DNA of 5,405 bases, from NCBI GenBank assembly GCA_947481755.1, contig CANKHS010000102.1, positions 1 through 5,405 on the forward strand, written 5' to 3'. The notes under the pieces are model-generated. The model was not told where the DNA came from and did not search any database. It worked only from the letters and a program-made list of their open reading frames with translations. Both the position numbers and the translations under genes were made by a program. Positions 1 through 5,340 of this stretch are shown piece after piece (the first letter of the stretch is position 1; the number at the start of each line of letters is the position of its first letter). The stretch comes from Actinomycetota bacterium. Lineage in GTDB: Bacteria > Actinomycetota > Thermoleophilia > Gaiellales > F1-60-MAGs149.

Positions 1-210
1 CGTGGTGGCCGCCAGGCACACGTTGCGCTCGACGCGATCGCCAGCCGCACGTCGTCGAGCCGCGAGGTTGGTGTGCGCCGCATGCGCGCGGCTGGCATGG
101 TGCCAAGCGGGGTCGAGCTAGCGCTGTTCGAGATGATGATCAGCGCCGACCACCCGCAGTTCAAGACCATCTCGGGCCTCGTCCGCGACCTCCCCCAATC
201 CTTCTCCTAA
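1..210 (+). CDS. Isochorismatase-family cysteine hydrolase, C-terminal fragment
   Basis: The reading frame is open from the window edge to a TAA at 208-210 and gives the last 69 residues of a protein whose start lies outside. The fragment matches the C-terminal third of the isochorismatase/nicotinamidase-like hydrolase family: the strand and loop around AHVALDAIASRT (residues 6-17, like the family's DAVSSR), an arginine-rich helix (RRMRAAG, 26-32), a strand leading into VELALFEMM (38-46), and a terminal HPQFKTISGLV helix. The family hydrolyses amide or vinyl-ether bonds in small metabolites with an Asp-Lys-Cys triad. The catalytic Cys and the rest of the triad normally lie upstream, so activity and substrate cannot be judged here. 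It ends 10 bases before the next gene, a GST-fold protein, and its stop codon overlaps that gene's Shine-Dalgarno sequence, so the two are probably cotranscribed. Family assignment is fairly secure; substrate is unknown. Confidence 0.75.
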   Translation, partial: RGGRQAHVALDAIASRTSSSREVGVRRMRAAGMVPSGVELALFEMMISADHPQFKTISGLVRDLPQSFS

Positions 211-214
211 GGAG
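209..214 (+). promoter_or_regulatory. Ribosome binding site of the first GST gene
   Basis: AAGGAG lies 6 bases before the GTG at 221 and shares its first bases with the TAA stop of the upstream hydrolase. This spacing supports GTG 221 as the start and suggests translational coupling of the two genes. Confidence 0.75.
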
Positions 215-220
215 CCCGAC

Positions 221-871
221 GTGAGCCTCACCCTCCACACCCACCCCTTCTCGTCGAATGGTCAGAAGGCGCAGTTGATGCTCGACACCCTGGGTCTCGA
301 TTATGCGGTGCGCGAGGTGCCATTCGAAGCCGAGCGCGCCGACTGGCACGTGGCCGTCAATCCAATGGGCGGCATTCCCGCGCTCGTCGATGGCAACTTC
401 CACCTCGCCGAGTCGAACACGATCCTGCGCTACCTCGCCGACCGCGAAGGCCGTGACGACCTCTACCCGCGCGACCCCAAAGAGCGCGCCACGATCGATT
501 GGATCCTCGACCTGTGGGCACTCGTCGTCCGCCCCGCACTGTTTTCGTACGAGTCCGCGCAGTACGGCATCGTGCTTGGAGTCGGCATGTTCGGCAAAGA
601 CCCGGCTCCTGAGGCAGAGGTGCAGGAGAAGTTCGACAGAGCCGTGCCGAAACTCAACCAGGCGATGCAAATCCTCGACCCCGTCGGTCCGTGGGCCTGC
701 CTTGGCCACCGCACGATTGCCGATATCGCAGCCACACCCGTCCTGCATCGCATCGTCCACGCCCCCGTCGACCTGAGCCAAGTCCCGCGGATGCAGACGT
801 GGGCCGAGGCGTGCGTCGCCAGTCCCGAATGGCAGGCGCTGATCCCAACCTGCGGCGTGCCGACGCGCTAA
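221..871 (+). CDS. Glutathione S-transferase-fold protein (first copy)
   Basis: This 216-residue protein has the usual length and two-domain plan of a soluble GST. The N-terminal thioredoxin-like domain (about 1-75) shows strand 1 with a candidate activating Ser at 11 or 12 (PFSSNGQKA, 9-17), the cis-proline loop GGIPAL with Pro53, and the glutathione-binding pair Glu64-Ser65 in AESNTILRYLA. An all-helical C-terminal domain (about 87-210) follows and carries the N-capping box T165-I-A-D168, a folding motif conserved across GSTs. The expected role is cytosolic conjugation or thiol transfer with glutathione or another low-molecular-weight thiol; the substrate cannot be predicted. The GTG start is chosen because of the well-placed AAGGAG upstream and because the protein then begins directly at strand 1. 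It follows an isochorismatase-family gene by 10 bases, and its stop is one base from the stop of the convergent membrane-protein gene. Its sequence differs strongly from the other GST in the window. Confidence 0.9.
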   Translation: MSLTLHTHPFSSNGQKAQLMLDTLGLDYAVREVPFEAERADWHVAVNPMGGIPALVDGNFHLAESNTILRYLADREGRDDLYPRDPKERATIDWILDLWALVVRPALFSYESAQYGIVLGVGMFGKDPAPEAEVQEKFDRAVPKLNQAMQILDPVGPWACLGHRTIADIAATPVLHRIVHAPVDLSQVPRMQTWAEACVASPEWQALIPTCGVPTR

Positions 872-872
872 C

Positions 873-2519
873 TCAGCACGTGCCGCCGGCCGGGGCGGCG
901 AAGATCCGCTCGACCAGCAGGTCGGCCCGCTCGGCGGCCTTCAACGCAAAGCCACCCTGGCCTGTGGTGCGCACGATCGTCTGACCCTGCGGGCCCGGCG
1001 CCACGCAGTCGGCAACACCCTCGAGGTTCCAGTACGGCATCCAACGTACGCGCAAGAGGTAGCGGCCAGGGGCCGTCACCGTACCCGTCAGCTGGTCATG
1101 CCCCTGCTTGGTAATCGTTGCGGTGCCGGGGCCTGTCATCAACGGTGTCGGGTCTGGCACCTCAAAAATCTGCCACGCGCCGGTCGTCTCTACGCGGGTC
1201 AGACCCGATTGGCCCGACCGCAGCAGCGCCGCCTCGGACGCAGCGCCCTGTGTATCGAGTGGAGTGTCGGGGAGCAAGACATAGCGAACAGCACGGGCTC
1301 GTAGCCACGCCTGATACTCAGCAGGCGTGATGTGCTTCTTATAGAGCAGTGGGTTTTCGGCAAGGTCGACCTGGCGGTACCAGCCACGCACGAGCGGGAA
1401 GCCCGCCTGCGGAATCCAGTATGCCTCCCAACGACCCGACGTCTGCACAACTTCGACGCGATAGTCCGGCGTCTGATGCTGCTTCAAGAACGCCACGGCT
1501 GGCTGCCAAAACTGCGGCTGGGTCGGGCGCGAGTCGGTGCGCGTGGCTGCGTCATAGAGATCGGGCAGCGCGCCATATCCAAACGAGGCGATCAGTGCCA
1601 CAGCGAGCAGGAACCGCGGTCGCCAAGACGAGAGCCCCGCGACGATGACGACCATCGGAAACGCGAAGTAGCGCAGCCGCGCGAGGTTGTCACCAACGGG
1701 AGTTGGAATCGCAAACAAGAGCAACGACCCAACCGCCCAGACGATCATCAGCCACATGATCAGATGCGCCTCGGGGCGCCGCCGTGCGACCGCAACACCA
1801 AGGATCGAGACCGCGAGCACGGCAATCAGGTGGCCAACAAGAAACGGGTAGACGCCATCAGAAGGAAACAACCACCCGATCACCAGTTGCAACACGACCA
1901 GACCGCTGAGCCAGGCAGCAACCACGATCGTGCGAGGGTCGAGTCGACGGTGTTCGAGCCAAACCGCCACGAGGATCAGACCGAGGAACACAAACGCGAG
2001 CGGGCTCAGCCCAAGCGTGACCGCTCCAAGGAGCGCTCCCAAAACGTGACGATGATTCTGCAACGCGACCAGACAGACCAACATCGCTGCAGCACCAACG
2101 GCATAGGCGTACCCGCCTGTAAAGAGCGGGCCGAGTGCAAGCAACGCAAAGACCCGAGAGCCCCACACCGCCGCGACTCCCCAACGCTGTACGACCAATA
2201 CCGCAAAGCTGGCGGCCGATGCCACCACGGCAAACAATCCAAGCGTGACCGGCCCAACCACCTGCTGCGGTAGATACGCGAGCGCCGAGTAGGAGATCAG
2301 CGGATAATCGCCGCCGTACCAAAAGTTGTCCCACAAGACCGCGTCGCGCTGCACGAGCAGCGCACGATAGAGGTGCGCCGAGGCATCGTCTGGCAGCGGC
2401 GTCAGCGTCTTCAGCAAGACCGCGCCAATCAGGCACAGCAGTGCTGCAATCACTGCCTCCCGCACGATCAGCGGGACGCGCGCGAACAGGACGGATGGGG
2501 ACTCGGAGCGGGCGCTCAT
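873..2519 (-). CDS. Polytopic membrane protein with soluble C-terminal domain, possibly GT-C-like
   Basis: This 548-residue protein has roughly nine to ten hydrophobic segments (about 21-38, 86-110, 121-153, 158-188, 198-217, 224-245, 252-270, 284-298, 302-317) followed by a soluble region of about 230 residues (318-548). The first loop after helix 1 is the most striking part: acidic pair D44-D45, then AHLYRA (48-53), then WDNFWYGGDYP (63-73). An acidic pair in the first large loop with this topology recalls GT-C-fold glycosyltransferases that use polyprenyl-phosphate sugars, but I cannot confirm catalysis. Similar proteins are, from memory, common and uncharacterised in high-GC actinobacteria. 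Cys505 and the very last residue, Cys548, are the only cysteines in the soluble part and could form a disulfide if it faces outward. The ATG at 2519 puts a short polar N-terminus before helix 1. No clear Shine-Dalgarno is visible, but TACCTT lies 7 bases upstream. Membrane protein: sure. Function: unknown. Confidence 0.85.
   Translation of the reverse strand: MSARSESPSVLFARVPLIVREAVIAALLCLIGAVLLKTLTPLPDDASAHLYRALLVQRDAVLWDNFWYGGDYPLISYSALAYLPQQVVGPVTLGLFAVVASAASFAVLVVQRWGVAAVWGSRVFALLALGPLFTGGYAYAVGAAAMLVCLVALQNHRHVLGALLGAVTLGLSPLAFVFLGLILVAVWLEHRRLDPRTIVVAAWLSGLVVLQLVIGWLFPSDGVYPFLVGHLIAVLAVSILGVAVARRRPEAHLIMWLMIVWAVGSLLLFAIPTPVGDNLARLRYFAFPMVVIVAGLSSWRPRFLLAVALIASFGYGALPDLYDAATRTDSRPTQPQFWQPAVAFLKQHQTPDYRVEVVQTSGRWEAYWIPQAGFPLVRGWYRQVDLAENPLLYKKHITPAEYQAWLRARAVRYVLLPDTPLDTQGAASEAALLRSGQSGLTRVETTGAWQIFEVPDPTPLMTGPGTATITKQGHDQLTGTVTAPGRYLLRVRWMPYWNLEGVADCVAPGPQGQTIVRTTGQGGFALKAAERADLLVERIFAAPAGGTC
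882..899. terminator. GC-rich hairpin at the convergent gene ends, possible terminator
   Basis: GCCGCC (882-887) and GGCGGC (894-899) form a perfect 6-bp stem around a GGCCGG loop, 10 bases after the stop of the plus-strand GST and inside the last codons of the minus-strand membrane protein. There is no T-run on the plus-strand side, so it is not a canonical intrinsic terminator. The repeat may simply reflect Ala/Pro/Gly codons. Low confidence. Confidence 0.2.
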
Positions 2520-2539
2520 CAGTTAGAAGGTAGTCGGCA

Positions 2540-2562
2540 GACGGCGCCTCAGGGACGCCGTC
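2540..2562 (-). terminator. Inverted repeat between second GST and membrane-protein gene
   Basis: GACGGCG (2540-2546) and CGCCGTC (2556-2562) form a perfect 7-bp stem with a 9-base loop in the 52-base gap. It starts 10 bases after the GST stop codon and ends 20 bases before the membrane-protein start, on the minus strand. No T-run follows on either strand, so it could be a U-less terminator, an intercistronic RNA-stabilising hairpin or an operator. Its position is suggestive but the mechanism is unknown. Confidence 0.3.
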
Positions 2563-2571
2563 ACCGGATCA

Positions 2572-3222
2572 TCACCCTTGAGTACTGACTGAGCCGCCCT
2601 CTTCCTCTATAGCGCGCCGGGCACCGGGACGGGCGAGCACGGCGTCGTAGTGGGCCGCAACGTTCGCATCGGCCCACCAACTTGCGTCACCCGGCAGGTC
2701 CATGCCCCAGGACGACAGCATCGCCAGGTAGATATCGGCGATCGAGAAGGCGTTGCCCTGCAGGAACGGACCGGCACCGAGCTTGCCACTGATGTGGCTG
2801 CGCAGAGCCGTCAACTCGTCGACGGCATTGGCCTGGACGAGATCTGCACCGTTCGGGTCGTTCGTATAGCGCGCGGGGTAAAAGAAGCGCAGAAACGCAG
2901 GCTGGACCGTGTTGGTGAGGAACATCAGCCACCGCATCGCCTCGGCGCGCTCGACCGTACCGACCGCGGGGATCAGACCCTTGTCCGCATGGAGGTCGGC
3001 GAGGTGCAGGCAGCAGGCAGCCGACTCGGTCAAGACGAGATCATCGATCTTGAGTGTTGGCACCTTGCCAAACGGATTCAGCGTGATGTAGTCCGCAGGA
3101 GCCGTTGGGACACCGTCGTCGGTGCGCTCAACGAGCACGAATTCGTAGTCGACACCGAGCTCCTCCAGCACCATGTGCGGAGCAGTCGTGGCCGTGCCGG
3201 GGATGCCGTAGAGAGTGATCAT
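2572..3222 (-). CDS. Glutathione S-transferase-fold protein (second copy), beta-class-like without the catalytic Cys
   Basis: This 216-residue protein has a standard GST plan. The thioredoxin-like domain (about 1-78) has strand 1 MITLYG, the loop PGTATTAPH (8-16), a cis-proline at Pro55 in GKVPTL, and Glu66-Ser67 in TESAACCLHLAD for binding the glutathione gamma-glutamyl group. The helical domain (about 88-210) contains the N-capping box S160-I-A-D163. The loop resembles the bacterial beta-class signature PGACSLAPH, but the position of the beta-class cysteine is Ala11; Thr10, Thr12 and Thr13 are the nearby hydroxyls. Catalytic chemistry may therefore differ from true beta GSTs, or the protein may be a binding or structural variant. 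It lies 45 bases after the glxD-like gene on the same strand. The ATG at 3222 starts directly at strand 1, has no Shine-Dalgarno sequence and sits inside a 17-bp hairpin. TAGACT six bases upstream suggests a leaderless transcript. Fold certain, substrate unknown. Confidence 0.9.
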   Translation of the reverse strand: MITLYGIPGTATTAPHMVLEELGVDYEFVLVERTDDGVPTAPADYITLNPFGKVPTLKIDDLVLTESAACCLHLADLHADKGLIPAVGTVERAEAMRWLMFLTNTVQPAFLRFFYPARYTNDPNGADLVQANAVDELTALRSHISGKLGAGPFLQGNAFSIADIYLAMLSSWGMDLPGDASWWADANVAAHYDAVLARPGARRAIEEEGGSVSTQG

Positions 3223-3255
3223 GGGCGAAGTCTAGCCGCGCCCACGATCACTCTC
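3211..3255 (-). promoter_or_regulatory. Long hairpin overlapping the second GST start codon
   Basis: Bases 3211-3227 and 3239-3255 are complementary over 17 positions with one exception (3221/3245), around an 11-base loop. In minus-strand RNA the exception becomes a G-U wobble, giving an uninterrupted 17-bp stem. In plus-strand RNA it would be a C-A mismatch. The 3' arm contains the GST start codon (3222-3220) and codons 2-4; the 5' arm begins 12 bases after the glxD-like stop codon. No U-run follows. It could end or attenuate read-through from the upstream operon, mask the GST start on read-through mRNA, or be a dyad operator. The structure is read directly; its role is inferred. Confidence 0.6.
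3229..3234 (-). promoter_or_regulatory. Possible -10 element (TAGACT) of a leaderless promoter for the second GST
   Basis: On the minus strand TAGACT fits TANNNT and ends six bases before the ATG at 3222, the distance expected if transcription starts at or next to the start codon. It lies exactly in the loop of the surrounding inverted repeat. A TTGCCT further upstream is 23 bases away, too far for a normal -35. TANNNT is a weak pattern and could occur by chance. Confidence 0.3.
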
Positions 3256-3267
3256 CCAGGCAAGAAC

Positions 3268-4626
3268 CTAGAAGCCGTCTTTCGAGCGCCCAGGAATCCA
3301 GTCCGTGCCGGCCAGCGGCACGCGAGCCATCGCAGCGGCCTCGATCGTCAACGCGACGAGATCCTCCGGCTCGAGGTTGTGCACGTCGCTCTTGCCTGCA
3401 GCACGCGCCAGCGTCTGCGTCTCGAGCGTCATCGTCCTGAGGTAGTTGTTGAGGCGCCGCCCACCGAGTTCGGGGTCGAGTCGCTTCGACAGTTCCGGAT
3501 CCTGCGTCGAGATGCCCGCGGGGTCCTTACCCTCGTGCCAGTCGTCGTAGAAGCCGGCAGCAGAACCGATCTTGGCGTAATCATCGGCGTAGGCCGGGTC
3601 GTTGTCGCCAAGGGCGATCATCGCTGCGACGCCAATCGAGACGGCGTCGGCACCAAGCGCCAAGGCCTTCGCGACGTCGGCACCGTTGCGAATACCACCC
3701 GACACGATCAGCTGCACCTCGCGGTGCATACCCATCTCCTGCAACGCCTCGACGGCCTCGCGGATACAGGCCAAGGTCGGCAGACCAACGTGCTCGATAA
3801 AGACGTCCTGCGTAGCGGCCGTACCGCCCTGCATGCCGTCGAGCACGATCACATCGGCACCGGCCTTGACGGCCAACTGCGTGTCGTAATACGGACGGCT
3901 GGCGCCGATCTTGATGTAGATCGGCTTCTCCCAGTCGGTAATTTCGCGGATCTCCTCGATCTTGATCTCGAGATCGTCCGGCCCCGTCCAGTCTGGGTGA
4001 CGACAGGCGCTGCGCTGGTCGATGCCCTTCGGCAGGTTGCGCATCTCGGCAACGCGATCCGAGATCTTCTGGCCCAGCAGCATGCCGCCGCCGCCCGGCT
4101 TGGCGCCCTGACCAACCACGACCTCGATCGCGTCGGCACGACGCAGGTCGTCGGGGTTCATGCCGTACCGCGATGGCAGCACCTGGTAGACGAGGATCTC
4201 GGAATGCCCGCGCTCCTCCTCCGTCATGCCGCCGTCACCGGTCGTCGTCGACGTACCCGCCATCGTGGCGCCACGTCCGAGCGCCTCCTTGGCCTGCCCC
4301 GACAGCGCGCCGAAACTCATGCCGGCGATCGTGATCGGGATCTTCAGCTCGATCGGCTTCTTCGCAAAGCGCGTGCCGAGCGTGACGCTCGTGTCGCAGC
4401 GCTCGCGATAGCCCTCGAGGGGATAGCGCGACATGCTTGCACCGAGGAACAGCAGGTCATCGAAGTGCGGCAGCTTGCGCTTGGCACCGAAGCCGCGGAT
4501 GTCGTAGATGCCCTGGCTGGCTGCTCGTCGAATCTCCTCGATCGTGTTGCGATCGAAGATGTACGACTCGCGCAGACCAGGCTGCCAATTCATGCCGTCT
4601 CCGGCTTGTCCGTTGTAATCGCTCAT
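3268..4626 (-). CDS. glxD: FMN-binding glutamate-synthase-like subunit (GlxD / MgsC type)
   Basis: This 452-residue protein is the stand-alone FMN synthase module of glutamate synthase. After a short N-terminal extension it has the family block GIYDIRGFGAKRKLPHFDD (39-57), then AGMSFGALSG (101-110), TSTTTGDGGM (125-134), the glycine-rich QGAKPGGGGMLLG (173-185), CRHPDWTGPDD (208-218), DGMQGGTAAT (263-272), and a TIM-barrel phosphate-binding segment VSGGIRNGADVAKAL (308-322) typical of FMN sites. Relatives are GlxD of rhizobial glx clusters and MgsC of N-methylglutamate synthase, which joins methylamine to glutamate. In all, ammonia or an amine from the amidotransferase partner would reach this domain. 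Only three cysteines exist (77, 208, 287), and none forms the C-x5-C-x4-C 3Fe-4S motif of classical GltB; the aligned stretch 338-378 has none. The ATG at 4626 is supported by GGAGGG 6 bases upstream. It is the last gene of a tight trio. Naming glxD versus mgsC is undecided. Confidence 0.92.
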   Translation of the reverse strand: MSDYNGQAGDGMNWQPGLRESYIFDRNTIEEIRRAASQGIYDIRGFGAKRKLPHFDDLLFLGASMSRYPLEGYRERCDTSVTLGTRFAKKPIELKIPITIAGMSFGALSGQAKEALGRGATMAGTSTTTGDGGMTEEERGHSEILVYQVLPSRYGMNPDDLRRADAIEVVVGQGAKPGGGGMLLGQKISDRVAEMRNLPKGIDQRSACRHPDWTGPDDLEIKIEEIREITDWEKPIYIKIGASRPYYDTQLAVKAGADVIVLDGMQGGTAATQDVFIEHVGLPTLACIREAVEALQEMGMHREVQLIVSGGIRNGADVAKALALGADAVSIGVAAMIALGDNDPAYADDYAKIGSAAGFYDDWHEGKDPAGISTQDPELSKRLDPELGGRRLNNYLRTMTLETQTLARAAGKSDVHNLEPEDLVALTIEAAAMARVPLAGTDWIPGRSKDGF

Positions 4627-4632
4627 ATCAGT

Positions 4633-4638
4633 CCCTCC
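4633..4638 (-). promoter_or_regulatory. Ribosome binding site of the glxD-like gene
   Basis: GGAGGG on the minus strand, 6 bases before the ATG at 4626, inside the 15-base gap after the glxC-like stop. It fixes the start codon and indicates efficient reinitiation within the operon. Confidence 0.8.
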
Positions 4639-4641
4639 GGC

Positions 4642-5340
4642 CTAGTACTCGCCGGCATGGTCGATGTTGAAGTTGTAGAGACGGCGGGCGGAGCCGTAGC
4701 GCTTGAACTCATCGACCTTGGCGTCGGCACCGGCTGCGGTCAGCAGACGTCCGAGCTCCTCGCGATGAAACTCCTTGAGCTCCTTCTCGATGCAGTCCGC
4801 GCCGAGCCCTTCGACCGAGCCACGCACGTAGATGTGCGTCTCGTAGATCGAGTCGCCGAGCGAATCGCCAGCATCGCCGCAGACGACGAGCGCACCGGAC
4901 TGAGCCATAAACGCGCTCATGTGGCCGATGCTGCCCTTGACGACGATCTCGACACCCTTCATCGAGATGCCGCAGCGCGCCGCGGCGTCGCCTTCGACGA
5001 TCACGAGGCCACCACGACCCGTCGCCGCACACGCCTGCGAGGCGTTGCCGGTGATGTGGATCGTGCCGCTCATGATGTTCTCGCCGCAGCCGACGCCCAC
5101 GTTGCCGTTGACGCGAACGTGCGCGTGCTTATTCATGCCGGCCGTGTAGTAGCCCGTGTGTCCCTCGATCTCGATTTCGAAGGGCGCGTCGACACCAACC
5201 GCGACAGCGTGTGCGCCATTCGGGTTAACGATGCGCCAGCGCAGCGGACCCCCAGCGGCACCGTCGTGCAGCCGCTGGTTGAGTTCGCGGAGCGGCGTCG
5301 TTGCGAGGTCGACAACCTCAACGTCCGTCGCAGTTGTCAT
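4642..5340 (-). CDS. glxC: GXGXG beta-helix subunit of split glutamate synthase (GlxC / MgsB type)
   Basis: This 232-residue protein corresponds to the C-terminal GXGXG domain of glutamate synthase alpha subunit, a right-handed beta-helix also seen in FwdC of formylmethanofuran dehydrogenase. Repeating glycine-rich turns run from about 60 to 183: GHTGYYTAGMNKHAHVRVNG, GNVGVGCGENIMSG, ATGRGGLVIVEGDAAARCG, VKGSIGHMSAF, VVCGDAGDSLGDSIYETHI, RGSVEGLGADC. A helical tail follows (184-232). The domain is non-catalytic; it packs against the amidotransferase and FMN domains and helps build the ammonia channel. The start at 5340 is chosen over an in-frame GTG at 5361 because AAGGAGG lies 7 bases upstream and the ATG overlaps the preceding stop as ATGA; the GTG would add seven residues that merely translate the ribosome binding site. 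The glxD-like gene follows after 15 bases, so the products probably form one complex. Confidence 0.92.
   Translation of the reverse strand: MTTATDVEVVDLATTPLRELNQRLHDGAAGGPLRWRIVNPNGAHAVAVGVDAPFEIEIEGHTGYYTAGMNKHAHVRVNGNVGVGCGENIMSGTIHITGNASQACAATGRGGLVIVEGDAAARCGISMKGVEIVVKGSIGHMSAFMAQSGALVVCGDAGDSLGDSIYETHIYVRGSVEGLGADCIEKELKEFHREELGRLLTAAGADAKVDEFKRYGSARRLYNFNIDHAGEY

Noticed and set aside
161..781. A 206-codon minus-strand frame opposite the first GST
   Set aside because: It is codon-aligned with the GST, overlaps the end of the hydrolase gene, has no ribosome binding site and no recognisable domain.
1332..2273. A 313-codon plus-strand frame opposite the membrane-protein gene
   Set aside because: It is codon-aligned with the complementary strand of the real gene and gives a highly charged, low-complexity product, the expected mirror of a hydrophobic protein.
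3211..3255. Canonical intrinsic terminator for the glx operon
   Set aside because: The stem is strong, but the sequence after it on the minus strand is the GST coding region (TACGGCATCCCC) with no U-run, so a standard intrinsic terminator is not supported.
3268..4626. Classical glutamate synthase large subunit (gltB)
   Set aside because: The protein is 452 residues and lacks the amidotransferase domain, the iron-sulfur cysteines and the fused GXGXG domain; the latter is a separate gene. The split GlxD/MgsC type fits better.
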